A DNA stretch of 45,179 nucleotides. Source: Antrodiella citrinella. Its lineage: Eukaryota; Basidiomycota; Agaricomycetes; Polyporales; Steccherinaceae. The notes below the pieces were generated by a model that did no database searches, was not told the DNA's origin, and saw only the letters and a program-made list of their open reading frames with translations. Shown here one piece after another: positions 31,790-43,359 of the stretch. Location: contig SGPM01000228.1 in assembly GCA_004802725.1 (NCBI GenBank), positions 1 to 45,179 of the forward strand, given 5' to 3'. Within the stretch, counting starts at the first letter, position 1. Each line of letters starts with the position of its first letter. Position numbers and translations under genes: made by a program.

Positions 31790-34420
31790 ATGGAATCACA
31801 GAAGGCCACTTCTTCCTCCGAAAATACTCAAGCAATACCCACAACTGCATCTGCTCACCCTCACTCTCACAAATGCGTTCATGCAGTGTTCATTAGGACT
31901 TTCCTAGAAGCAGCAGAATGTGTCGAAACTGATGCCGAGGTGATAGATGACCTCCTCGAGGACCATGACACCGCGCTCTCGTTTGCAGATGAAGACGAAG
32001 ACGTCGATATGGAATCTTTAGAGGATAATCAAGTTTCCGAGGTCATGACCCCAGGAATAGATTCGCCAGACTCTGAGTTTGACCCACTGGAACCGTTCCT
32101 CGCCGAATGTGAGTGATGACGGAACAGGGTGAAGATGATCTGTGGCGCGTGTTATCGATACTGAACGCGTGCTTTCTGGTTAGATACGAATACCTGGACC
32201 GTCGAGGAGGTCAAACGTATTGTGACGGACCTCAAGGAGCATGGTAAGCTCTAGACACTCTCCTGCCAAATGTCTGCCTCATGGTAAACGCGTGTTCTAC
32301 TTTCCGATTGGCTAGGGAAAGCACACTTCATCAAGGAATATGTCGTCACAAGAGCGATACCGATCCCTAAGTTGCTTTACGCGTTCGACGTCATTCTTGT
32401 GAGTGGCGACGCAGATCGACCGTGCTCCTTGCTGCTGCTGCTGAAATGTCTCGAATCATTTTTAGTGTACGGCGCTGCGCGCCAAACCACGTAAGACGCT
32501 CATGTTCTTCCTCGAAGTGGGTATAACACGAACGTGAGTTGGTTTTGGTTCCGAACATCATTTTACAGGTCTAACATGAAGTCGTAGCTTGGATCGTCGG
32601 GACAAGCTTCCCATGTACAATACTGTAGACGATGCTGTAAAACTTATACAGAAAGCCAAACGTATCATCATCCTGACTGGTGCAGGAATTAGTACGTGCT
32701 TTTATGGCTTGGCATTTGACGACTCTTGTACGAGTTGACCTGATTTAATGTAGGTGTATCATGCGGTATTCCGGATTTCAGATCCCGTACTGGGTTGTAC
32801 GCCACACTCCAGGATTCCGGAGAATACTTCTTAGATGATCCACAACAAATGTCAGTCCTCAGCGTTTTCGTAAACGCTGTGTATTTACGAGTGAGTAGGT
32901 TCGATATAACTTATTTCAGGGAGAATCCTGCTGGTGAGTATTTGTCTCGCTCGGGCAATACTCTGATCTCTAACAAGTTGTGTTCCTAGTATTTTAGTAA
33001 GCACGGAGTGAAGTCCTCATTTTTTCTGGTGACTAACGAAGGCGTTCTGTTCAAAGTTCTTTTGCTAGGTAATCGCTGTCTTCCCTACATTTGCTGTTCT
33101 TCGACTCATGCATCAAATAGCAAAATATACCCGTCCAATTTTACCCCCTCACCGTGTCATCGGTTCATCAAACTTATAGAGAACAAAGGCAAAGTGCGTT
33201 TCTCGTTCATTTCCGCTAGTAACGCGGCGTTCAACTGACGAGTAAACATAGCTTTTGCGTGTGAGTGGTGCCGCTTTCCCTCTATACTATCTGCCAGGAC
33301 CAACCCAGTATGGCAGAATTATACACAGAACATCGATACTCTAGAAACTCGCGCAGGTGTACAGCGCGTTCTGCAGTGTCACGGATCCTTCGCTACGGCT
33401 TCCTGCGTGAACTGCCGGACCAAGCTCCCGGGGAATTCGATAGAAGACGACATCATGAATCACCGCGTTCCCATTTGCCTAACCTGCCCTCCCGTCCAGC
33501 CACCCGTCAAGAGGGTCAAGGCGAAGAAAAAAGGGAAGAAGAAAAGCGCGTCCCCGTGGGACGAGGATAGTGAGGAAGAGCCAATCATTCCTGTCTACCC
33601 TCCAGGGATAATCAAGGCGAGTTTCGTATTAGACATATTCCAGCGGCTAGTACACAGGCTTATCCGCGAACCTTCATCGCACCAGCCCGATATCACCTTC
33701 TTCGGGGAGAAGCTCTCGGATGAATTCGACAAGGCGTTGCTTGATGACAGGCCCCTTGTGGATCTACTTCTCGTGATCGGTACATCACTGAAAGTGTCGC
33801 CCGTCTCAGATATCCTCAGTACGTCGATCAAATCGACCTTCTTATTTGCATTTTGTTTCTAACTCGTGTTTCTTACGCAGCGCATCTCCGACATTCGATA
33901 CCACAGGTACTATATTGATCAACTCATTCCTGAGTTGCAACATTGACATGTGACAATCCGTGCAGATTCTTATAAACAAGACACCGATAAAGCATGCGAA
34001 CCCAGACGTAGTCCTGCTGGGAAACGCAGACGACGTCGTGCAGTACTTGTGTCGCAAACTCGGCTGGGATCTTCCAGATCTTCCCAGCAAGAACGGCGCC
34101 TCGCACCTGGACGCTGTGCATCCCAGGCCGCGAAAGCGTCTCTCAGAAGAGATCGACATCCGCGAACCCAAGCGAGTGGGTAACAGGTGAGCGGGATGAC
34201 TACGAGTAGGTTCAAGAGACGCTGGGTTCTAAATGCCTTTTCTTTATTCCAAAGCCACGTGTGGTTATTCGAAGGCGCGGAGGGTGGGAAGTGGGTTGAA
34301 GACATCGCGAAGAAGCACCAGGAAGAGACTTCATCCAGTTCCAAGGATGTCAAAGACGAAGACGAGGAGGTTCCACACGGTGAAACGCCGAAGAATTCCA
34401 AGAAAGCTCGCACCGGATGA
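31790..34420 (+). CDS. Sir2/Hst1-class NAD-dependent protein deacetylase
   Basis: Sixteen exons keep phase and give 570 residues: 31790-32108, 32184-32243, 32316-32398, 32466-32533, 32588-32691, 32754-32850, 32899-32933, 32990-32996, 33057-33068, 33121-33193, 33252-33260, 33317-33616, 33686-33818, 33881-33906, 33966-34186, 34255-34420. The class I sirtuin core is complete: GAGIS (about 207), [18 protein letters not shown], catalytic H311 in QCHG, zinc cysteines C319, C322, C343 and C346, PDITFFGE, and GTSLKVSPV. The region before it ([20 protein letters not shown]) is the Sir2-type N-terminal domain. It removes acetyl groups from histones or other proteins, using NAD. Three exons are only 7, 12 and 9 bases, and the intron at 33617-33685 begins with GC. 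A Lys-rich then acidic insertion follows the second Cys pair. Confidence 0.95.
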
Positions 34421-35023
34421 CGGGCCTACTATCACATCATTTGCTCGCATTCATGGACCATATACACATTATCTATCTTGTTTCTCGTGACCATTTCTTG
34501 GTTGTACTTACATATTATACGTGCAGGTTTTTATTTTTTTTTGGCATAGAGGCTATTTTTAATACCTGTTTCAAGAAATGTGTGATCTACACCACAGTTA
34601 CTGTCACGTCGCATGTCACTTGCCTCCACACCTACAGTCTACAGGCATTACGGAATGACACCCACCGGATATACGGGTCTTGGCTTCAACAGCCATCCTG
34701 ATCACGGCTGCTTGAACTTCATCCCAAAACACCCTATCTTTGATACGGCCGCTTTCAAGTTTCAACCCTAGCCAACAGGATGTATAGCCTCTTCATAAAC
34801 GTTTGTTTGAGTCCCACAGATCCCCACGAGACCCAGGCGGCTCCGCCGATTTCTAGGCGATCCCTTGATCCAAGACAGGGATGTACAGACGCAAGAAGGA
34901 AAGGGCCGATGGTCGTCCCTAGTGCTCCGGAGAGTTAGACTACGAGAGCATCGGACAATGCTCGGTCTTTGGGGGTACTCACCTAATTCGACATGTCACG
35001 TATGCAATGTTAAGTATCGTCTC
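34421..35023. other. Convergent 3' region
   Basis: These 603 bases lie between the 3' ends of the sirtuin (+) and KAT14-like (-) genes. A T-rich run at about 34530-34545 fits a 3' end signal. The short frames present look random. Confidence 0.55.
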
Positions 35024-36617
35024 TCATTGTCGTAGTCGAAGACGGAAGGCGTTCATGGAGCCACGAGTCTGAGACTCGATGTAGTCCTCGTAGAATCCTA
35101 CGACGAATTCCTCCGCTTTGAAACCGAAGCGATTGTACAGCAGCTATATTTGAAACATGAGACGAATTCGCAAACGAGCTTGGGGCGCAGTTTACCATTG
35201 CTGGGTTCGTGGTCGACACATGAAGCGTGATGTCCTTCTGAGGATTGAGCGAAATGAGGTGATACAGCATAGACCTAACGGAGACGAATTAGCAGGACTT
35301 CCGACCGTTGGACCCTAGGGAAGCACTCACGTCGCGATTTGTGCATTCTCAAACCCAGGTTTGACCGCCAAGTAGGTGATGTATGTCTCAACCGGGGAAC
35401 TGAGAAAGGCCGCCCCAACCACCAGTTTTCGGTACGTCGCTACGATCGTGCACTGCTCTGGATTGTACTCCAAGGAGTCGGTGACTAGATATATACGTCA
35501 GACTCGTGCAAAATTTATAAATGAAAACCGGACACACCATCTATACCTGACCAGAACGCGCGGTTCAAAAGCTCGTGAATCTGCGGCAAATGATCTCTTC
35601 GAAGGGTGGTATACTCGATAGGGGCATCAACGCGAGTAGGGTGCTCTGCGTCAGGGCTAATCATGGGTGTCTCTGTATCAGATCCAACAGCATAGAGTTC
35701 AATTGTGCGCGTACTGTCTGAACGTATAGTGTTCGTGCACATCATTCATGAGATCAACCCACGGCGGTCTTGTCCTCCAATCGCAGGCTATGATCCCTGG
35801 CCTGTCGCTTGGCTGGAAGCCCAAAAGGCGAGACAAAAAGGAGCTTGCGTAGGGCGTTGTTCGGATGTCATACAGCGTATCAATAACATCCTGGTTGACA
35901 GGTGGAGGCTTGTGTGGGAGAGGCATTACCGTCAGGGTCTTGTTCAATTGCTTCCCAGACTGGTCAGACAGGACGAGGGTACGGAGCGGACTCTAGGGTT
36001 TGGTGGAGCTGAACGTGAGTTTGAAGTGCGACTGTGAAAGAGGGTGTGCTTACTGGGTCTATGTTGATCTTCCGGCGAAGCAAAGTATGAACTACGTCTG
36101 GTGTATCGTCATTGTACGACTGCGATAGCTCGTCTAAGATGCGTTTTGCTTGCATCCGGGACATCGGATACGTCGGTTGGCCTCTGTGGGACAAAAGAAG
36201 CGAGTTCAGGGTCTCAGTGACATTCCAAGAGATACCTCATACATAACATTGTGATAAGAAAACCTGTCTTGAGCTTCGAGGACGGCGGTCGCGTAATCCG
36301 CCGCTAGCGGTTCCATGTACTGCTCGAAAGAGATTTCGCCGTCCTCTAAAGCATGTGCGTCACTTTCAAGCACGACGATCATTGGGGCAAAAAGAAATTC
36401 TGGTGTTATTTGCTGGGATTTGACCTGCACGGATTCCGCATTTCCAGATTGCGATTGGACTTTACGACGTTTGCGTCGGTGCGCCTTGTTCGAAGGAAAG
36501 AAAAGTCCGTCATGAGCACTTGAACAACTTGGAAAAACAGCTAGATTCACTGACAACACTGTCCTCGTATCCCGGGTCATAGTCGTCGTTCTCCGAGGCA
36601 TTACTACCAGAGGCCAT
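35024..36617 (-). CDS. KAT14-like GNAT histone acetyltransferase
   Basis: Exons 36617-36555, 36484-36243, 36183-36054, 36008-35970, 35908-35763, 35713-35538, 35484-35331, 35274-35196 and 35143-35024 keep phase and give 382 residues. The N-terminus is acidic with a basic patch (AHRRKRRKV). The C-terminal half is a GNAT domain closest, in my judgement, to KAT14/CSRP2BP: LLNRAFWSGIDVTDSLEYNP, QCTIVATYRKLVVGAAFLSS, ETYITYLAVKPGFENAQIAT (acetyl-CoA loop region), TLHVSTTNPAMLLYNRFGFK and EEFVVGFYEDYI. Animal KAT14 is a subunit of the ATAC complex. Fungi have no full ATAC, so the partner complex here is unknown. The intron at 35909-35969 and the short exon before it are the least certain parts of the model. 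Confidence 0.85.
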
Positions 36618-36995
36618 CTGTCTCCAAGTTGAGATGCTAACTGGCACGAAGGAAACCAGAACTGCAAACAATTAGCGCGGTAACATAGCACACACGGTAT
36701 GACGTCGACGTGCTTACATTGACAGTGATAGTATCAGCACAGTTATGCCAGTCAATGGCAACCAGAAAGCAACACAACAACGAGTGTGTTGTTACAGAAT
36801 TGTTGATGAACTTGAACCAGTTGTACGAGTGAAGATGATGACTTTAGTTTGACCGCCCAATTACTAGTTTGTGGGCGGCTGGCGGTGGCTGACCACTGTC
36901 CTTCTCAAACAGAGTGACCTCTTTCCGAGTCACCAAACATTCTACCTTCAACAACATCTCCATCCCACCTCAAGACCTCTTCATACTGGACACAA
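36618..36995. other. Bidirectional promoter region
   Basis: These 378 bases lie between the divergent starts of the KAT14-like (-) and Cue2-like (+) genes. No TATA box was seen close to either start. Confidence 0.5.
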
Positions 36996-39091
36996 ATGGG
37001 ATCACAATCTAAGCTACAAGACAATTTGCAGGTGAGCGCGTCAATCTCTTGGCAAGTCACTCTTTGTTCAGCACGTTGACCGGATGGCGTAAACGCAGGC
37101 GGAGTTCGCTCCGCCACTCGACGCCTCACTCATTGCTGCCATCGTCGCCGATTATGTCAACGATGGCGACCAGGAACCCTCCCCTCTCACCCTCAAACAA
37201 CTGCGAATTCAACTCGCATTGCTTGCTGCTCAAGCGGAGCAAGACGAGCACATCTTCTCTGAACAACTCTCCCACCTTTCCCTCGACACTGGAAACTTGT
37301 CTGTCACAGATGATACTAACAGCCTCAATGATACCTCTACTTTTGATACCAGGACCGCTTTCACTACTCCAAGCAGCTGCGATGGATCCGATGCCTCTGG
37401 GAGCAGCAGCCCAAAGTCTTTCAATACCCCCCTCGGATTCTTGCAAGCCGCGTTCCCCCACCTACCTACGTCTCTTCTTCGGAATGCTCTTGGAAGTATG
37501 GGAGATATAGATGATGTGGATATGGAAGTTGTGGTAGAGGCCATTCTGAGCAAGGAATACATCCGGGAATTGGAGGAACGCGGGTTAGAGGACGCGGAGG
37601 TGGCAGAGGACGAATCGCTATGGGCAACAGTGGAGAAGAAGAAGACTCCGCCAAAGTCTGCAAAGAAACAGAAGAAGACTGCTGTTACTTTGACCTTTGG
37701 TGATGTTCGCCAAGGGGCTCAGGTGCGACCATCTACCGCTCCCAATTCACCGCAAATATGCACCGGACAGGCCGATCCTTGGACCCAAGTATCCTCAATG
37801 GCAGCACATCTGGCCAACCTGCTTCCCTCGCACTCGGCGTCCTACTTCCAGTCAATATTCCACTCTCCGGAATATGCATCACCTTCGACCGCACTACGCG
37901 TTGCCCTAACTTCATTTTCTCCCCCAGAAGTACCCGACGCCCAAGTGGGTGTCCTCCATGCACTTTTCGATCTGGTCCTCTCCGCGGAGAAATACAATGA
38001 CCTTTCGAGTCAGGAGCGAGACGCGCTACTATCGGACGCTGAGCTCGTATTCCGCGCGACCAAGCTCGATGCGGAGGCAGCGCTAGACCTACTTGATGTC
38101 CTAGTATCTCTGGACTCGGATAGCATGTCGGGAGGATGGGGATTATATCACTCACCCGTCCCCGCCTCTCCCACCATTGGTCACCAGCCCAGATCCCCCG
38201 TTTCGAGGCTGCTACCATCGGGTCCACCGGCCGTACCACCACCACCAACCCGGCAGCGCACAGCCCCGCTCTCCTCGGTATCCCCGAACGTGTGGCAGAC
38301 CGTCACACCGACGCGCCGGACCGCCAGTTCGAGCGGATACACGCACGCGGACTTCATCCCTGCATACAACCAGGGGAAGAAAGCTAAGATGCGAGGCAGC
38401 GGGAACGGGCTGGGTAAGGGTGGTAAAGGGGATGTGGGCGAGTTGCCTGGCAGGAAGAGCCACTCTGCCAGGGTAAATGAGTTGGTGAAAAAGAGGAACG
38501 AAGCGCTGAGAGAGGCGAGTCGGGCGTGGCAAAGAGGGAATAATAAGACGAGGGGTGGCGAGGTTGCGCAGTTCTATGCGGCTCAGGTGAGTTGTTTGGA
38601 TCGGTATAGAATATGGGCGATTCTGAATGTGCTGTTCACAGGCACGCGAATTGAGTGAACGCGCTCGTAACGAGAACCTGGAAGCAGCTCACGACATGGT
38701 ATATTCGAAGAGGTAGGTTGTTTTGTCTTCATACAGACGACGATGCTAATAAGATGTCACAGGCAAGTTGCGAACAATTGCACGACCATCGACCTTCACG
38801 GTACCACTGTCTCCGAGGCTGTTTCTATCGTACAGACTATCCTGCTGGAAGACTGTCCATCAGAGGGTAAGTTTTCTGAAATCAAACGAATCGTACTTCA
38901 TATACTGATGTTTTCATTCGTCTTCTCCAGCGAAACCCCTCAAGGTTATCACCGGCAGAGGTCGTCACTCCGTGAACGGCGTAGGTGTCCTGGCACCCGC
39001 CGTCAAAGCTGCTCTTGTCGGCGAAGGATGGAACGTCGGTACCTGGGAGGCAGGCCTGATAGTACGAGGACGAACCTCCCGCAGACCATAA
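36996..39091 (+). CDS. CUE-DUF1771-Smr protein, Cue2-like endonuclease
   Basis: Exons 36996-37031, 37099-38586, 38642-38712, 38763-38866 and 38931-39091 keep phase and give 619 residues. A CUE-like domain (LQAAFPHLPTSLLRNALGSM, then DMEVVVEAILSKEYIREL) is followed by a long Ser/Pro linker and a basic region ending at EVAQFYAAQA. DUF1771 comes next (ELSERARNENLEAAHDMVYS), then a C-terminal Smr domain with D-L-H-G at 542-545, TVSEAVSIVQTIL, and ITGRGRHSVNGVGVLAPAVK. Yeast Cue2 has this order; it cuts mRNA at stalled ribosomes in no-go decay, with CUE/ubiquitin binding for recruitment. The DLHG and TGxGxHS motifs of active Smr nucleases are both intact. A cytosolic role in ribosome quality control is inferred. 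Confidence 0.9.
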
Positions 39092-39524
39092 CCTCCGACC
39101 CATCATCACATCTACACCGTTTCGATTCTTCACATTCATGGCTATTCACGACATTTTACGACACATCATCGACATCTTGATATGTTTCTTGCCACTTCTT
39201 GTTCTTTCATCTTGCATCTTGAGAATGTATGTCTTTTTGGAGCATGTAGCCATCATTGCTAGATACCTCGTTGTATCAAGTAGCCGTTTCGTTCTTGGAC
39301 AGTCTAGTTTTGTCACGATTCAATTTCTTGTCCAGTCCAGGGCCCGGATTACCGCCAGGTCATCGCGTTTGTAGATTGGAAACCAACACCAATCTAAGAG
39401 AGTGCGGCGTGAAGGAGCAATAAGTACAACCTTGAATCGAGAGGAAAGTCGTGAAGTCCGTTTGTGCTAAGATCTTTCATCCATGCTGCCTACCCCGTCC
39501 ATTCATCTATCCAACCATATTCCC
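39092..39524. other. Convergent 3' region
   Basis: These 433 bases lie between the 3' ends of the Cue2-like and F-box genes. T-rich stretches suggest polyadenylation regions; nothing else is seen. Confidence 0.6.
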
Positions 39525-41262
39525 TCACAATCCCCCATACGAAAGCACCTTCGAGAACCAAAACGGTCTATCATGCTTCACAAGCAACGGCGTCGCCTCT
39601 CCATCCAGACTCACGCTCTCGTACGTGACAAAGTTCAACCGGTTCCACCGTCCGAGCGGGCGCGACTTCAGCTCCAGCGTCATCTGGAACGTGTACTTAG
39701 GTGGGTCGGAACCGGGTGGCGAGGGGTCCGTGAGGTCCGTGATCAGGACGGACGTGCCTGAGAGCGACCAGTTGCCGGCGTAGAAGCCCTAGAGAGGAGA
39801 GGGGTGAGTGGGGGAAGGGATAAGAGATGGAAGGAGTACTGACCTTCATGCGTAAGGAGGGCTTGAGGATAGGGATGACTTGCTGTGGTGCTACTTCTTC
39901 GTTTGCGAGCAAAGAGAGAACCGTTCCATCAGGATAAAACCGCCTGACGCAATGGGTGGATGTAAGACATCGATGTATCTTCCTGAAGTGCGACATAATA
40001 CTTACAGATAGCGGTGGTACGTGATCAAATGGTTGATCTGTAAACATGAATCACACATTCGGAGCATGTTCAGTGACCTGTCGCAACAGATACAAATGCA
40101 AAGAAACAGCGCGTACATTCACCCATGCGTTCTCACTGAGGCCTCTTCGACTGCACACATCCAGACACAATCCGAAGTTGAGCAACAAGAATATATTTTG
40201 CAAGAAGCAGAATACAAGGGCACGTACGTGTAATGTAGAACTGCAATGTAGACACCGTCCAACCGGATGCGAGGATGCTCGACAAACATCCGGCGGTGGT
40301 CCAGCAGGTAATCCGCTAATAGCGTTGGAATGTTTTCATCTGGCTGTATTTGAGGTGGCTTGTATATCCTCTGAACGAATGATCTGTGAAAGAAGGTACG
40401 TAGATCAGTGTCTGCATATGGCATGAAAATACAGTGAAATTTACCTCCAAATGGACGAGTCCAGCGTAAGCACCCTCGCCTTACGGTTCACAGAAGCGAA
40501 CTGCTCCAACGATGCGATGTCCAAGTTGGCGAGGATATGCACCAGCACTTCATCCGGCATGCGAGCGATGAAGACTGGTTCCCTCTCTCTCTCTTCCTCC
40601 GGGAGGAACTGCAAAGATTCGGCCCATGACGAAACGAGACTCGCCAGCGTGCCAGTGACGTTCCCAGATGCTCCTTGCGCAGAAACAACCGTCACATCCA
40701 GGTGATGCATGGCGTGCGTGAGTTGTTCGACCTCCTTCGACTCCGTGCGAGCATGAGTGTGACCTTGCGAGGAGCTGCCTGCACCGTCCTTGGCTTTCAC
40801 CTTCTCTTGAGCCCAGCTTGCTTTCTCGAAGTGAGTATGCAATCTGTCCACATTGTCGTACCCTCGAAACGCTTTCCTGTAAAGCTGCAGGGCCTCGTCT
40901 AGCTCACCGCGCTGCTCGCACACGATAGCCCGCTCGTACGCCTCCAAGGCGGTCCGCTGGGTCTCCGACAACTCATGCTTGACGATCTCAGCACTGCCAG
41001 AGGTCGTACGCTTTGCCACGGGTTTTCCTGCAGCCTCCTGGAAGATACGAGTGACATGAACTACAACCTCCTTCCCCTTGCTTGGCTGACCAATACTGTC
41101 TGAGGTAGTTTCCGCACTAGTCTCACCCGTCTGCTCGAGTTTCCGGCGTCGTACTTCTGCCCTCCATTCTTCTCTGAATCTGGCGAGCTGTTCCTCCGGG
41201 TCGAGAGGGATGATGCGTGGTGGTGGTTTGGTCTCAAGAATGACCGGAGAATCTGAGCCCAT
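39525..41262 (-). CDS. FBXO9/Hrt3-type F-box protein
   Basis: Exons 41262-40445, 40383-40228, 40150-40117, 40037-40006, 39943-39844 and 39788-39525 keep phase and give 467 residues. A helical hairpin like a TPR/MIT unit (TQRTALEAYERAIVCEQRGE, LDEALQLYRKAFRGYDNVDR) precedes the F-box (FIARMPDEVLVHILANLDIA, LEQFASVNRKARVL). The C-terminal half has the blocks of the FBXO9/Hrt3 family: FVEHPRIRLDGVYIAVLHYT, HLITYHRYLRFYPDGTVLSL and GFYAGNWSLSGTSVLI. Such proteins bring substrates to SCF ubiquitin ligases; FBXO9 acts on Tel2/Tti1 in animals and Hrt3 is the yeast member. The substrate here is unknown. The family usually has this length. Confidence 0.92.
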
Positions 41263-41557
41263 AGCAGGTGGTGTGGCAAGTAATTGAAGAGATTCAATTT
41301 CGTAATCACAGATCTATTATATCGCAGAATGGGCGTCTATTACCCGGAACTTTTGAATGACTCGATACTCTTGACTGCAGCGCGCAATCAGTGGATTGAA
41401 TGTCGTTGCTTGACTTGACTTATAGCAGACACATCCGATGGCCGGTGACCGCATGTGGCCGACCTGCAGGGCATACAACCGCTAGTATTGAGCATACTAA
41501 AACTTGAACAACAACGTTGAACGTTAAGCATCATGTCACCGCAACAGAATTTGCAGC
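41263..41557. other. Intergenic between RED and F-box genes
   Basis: These 295 bases carry the RED 3' UTR and the promoter of the F-box gene, both minus strand. No further signal is seen. Confidence 0.6.
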
Positions 41558-43061
41558 TCAGCTTGCAGCTGCCGATTTCTTCTCAGTGTATGACTTGAGT
41601 CTGAAGCAACTGTTCACATATCCGAATTGTGCGAACCATCGAAACAAGGCTCACCTCTGATAATCCCGATCGATCTTGCCTTCAGCATTCAGCGGCGCAG
41701 CCTTCTTCTTTTCCTTCTTCGCTCTGCGTTTCTGCTCTTTCTGTGCCGCATCATCCATAGCCAGGATATCCTTGATCGAAGGTATACTCGACGAGGCTAA
41801 GGGGACCAGACGCATGGGTGCTTGAGGTTCATCGTCATCCTCTTCGCCTTCCTCGTCTCGCTCGCCCTCTTCATGAGGCGAAACGGGTTTGTTGTTTGAA
41901 TCTGCAGGAGGCCCGGGGGCGCTGACTTGGCCTTCCTCTTCTTCGGCAAACCAGTTTCCTTTCAGTGGTGGGGCGGCCTCCTCTTCATTCTCAGATGGTT
42001 TGTCTGGCTGCTCTCCTTCCTCCTCGTCATCATCGTCGCCCAGGTCCAACCCATTGTATTCACCGGCGTCGGCGAAGATGTCAAAGTCTTCGGGCTCTGG
42101 TTCCGGCGCCGGTGTTACGGGTTTCGTAGCCTTAACGACCACATTCACCGACGGCGCAACACTCACCTCACCTTTCTGCCCTATTTCATCGTCCTGCGCC
42201 TTCTTCTTTTTCTTCCTTGTGATCCCATCCTTTCCGTCGCCTTTCAGCTTCTCCACTTTCTTCTTCCACTTGCCCTCATCCGCCGCAGACCCGACTGGCT
42301 TGAACCCAATCGGCTTGAACTTTCCTGCCTTCTTCGCCTCCTCAATCGACGCACTCTCGTCCACTGCGACTGCCGTGTCTGTCTTTGGTCGTTTGTTCTT
42401 CAGTTCGCGCACGATATCCTCTCGGGTTCGCTTTTTGCCGGAAGAAGCTGAAGTAGAAGCCGAAGAGCCTTGGATGAAGGCCTGCTCGAGCGTGTCATCG
42501 TCCACAGTCGACGAGAGCGCACGCGCTTTATTCTGCTCGAGCAGCGCAAAGTCAAGGCCTTTCACGAGGACGGAATGGTCGCCGTCTCCGCCTAGGTACT
42601 TCCTCTGCTCCTCGATCTAGTCATAACATGAGCAAGTGAATACAAGTAATGGTTCAGACGCACCTCGAGCTTGTCTGCATCTTCTGCTTCGGCCCTCTTC
42701 TCAAAATCCTCTGCGAGTGCTTCAATCTGTGCATAGTCACTCTCCTTGCCTGTGCGGCGTTCGAGTGCACGGTCGCGATACGATCCGTCGACCTTGTCCT
42801 TGTCCTTCTTTACAGTTCTTGGTTTGAACTCAGGACCGTCTCCTTTCTTCCTACACGAACACGATAGTCAGTCTAAGTCAGAGTGAGGAGGTGAGGAACG
42901 TACGCTTTAGCCTTCTTGGCTTTTGGCTTCACAGCGGGAGCATTTGAGGCGATGGTTTTTCCACTGGAAGGTTTCTTCTGGAGGAGTTGTCTGAACGAAT
43001 CCTGACCTCAATTAGCACATCGATAGCAGGACTATAACACTTTTAGACATACCTGGTCCAT
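41558..43061 (-). CDS. RED/IK-family splicing factor
   Basis: Exons 43061-43053, 43001-42904, 42850-42664, 42616-41655 and 41600-41558 keep phase and give 432 residues. The RED N-terminal domain is clear: DSFRQLLQKKP, FKPRTVKKDKDKVDGSYRDR, ALERRTGKESDYAQIEALAE, IEEQRKYLGGDGDHSVLVKG and LDFALLEQNKARA. The C-terminal part is highly charged and ends with GKIDRDYQRLKSYTEKKSAA. RED (Smu2 in plants) works with Smu1 in early spliceosome activation and is common in intron-rich fungi. The first coding exon is nine bases (ATG GAC CAG). Ending at the TGA just after DYQR would lose the family's conserved C-terminus, so the last small exon is preferred. The antisense 243-codon plus frame is a shadow of the Glu/Lys-rich coding sequence. 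Confidence 0.93.
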
Positions 43062-43359
43062 GTTCAGAGACGAAGTTGAAAGTTCTTGGCACGCACGGCA
43101 CCCCATCAATGACGGGGCCTAGAAGTGGGCGTCTACATGTGGGGATATCAACCCGCAGTGCCACACATAGACGCCCACGCCATCCCATTCTAAAGTCCTC
43201 TTCGTCGTTCTCCACAGCGACCAAGACCCTCTCCTCGTCGTCACCCACCCCCTACCGCTCGTTGCACTCTTGGATGTGCTCACTACTCTTCGTTTAGATC
43301 CTACTTATACGCTACGCCGTAGTCTCTTGAGGGACTTCAACGTCTCTCGCTCTAATCAA
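43062..43359. promoter_or_regulatory. Bidirectional promoter of RED and Sly41-like genes
   Basis: About 300 bases separate the divergent start codons. An in-frame ATG at 43270 would lengthen the transporter by 30 residues; the ATG at 43360 has the better context (aatcaaATGGCC). Confidence 0.45.

Noticed and set aside
41889..42620. 243-codon plus-strand ORF rich in Ser and Phe
   Set aside because: It mirrors the Glu/Lys-rich C-terminal half of the RED gene. No domain and no fitting start or promoter.
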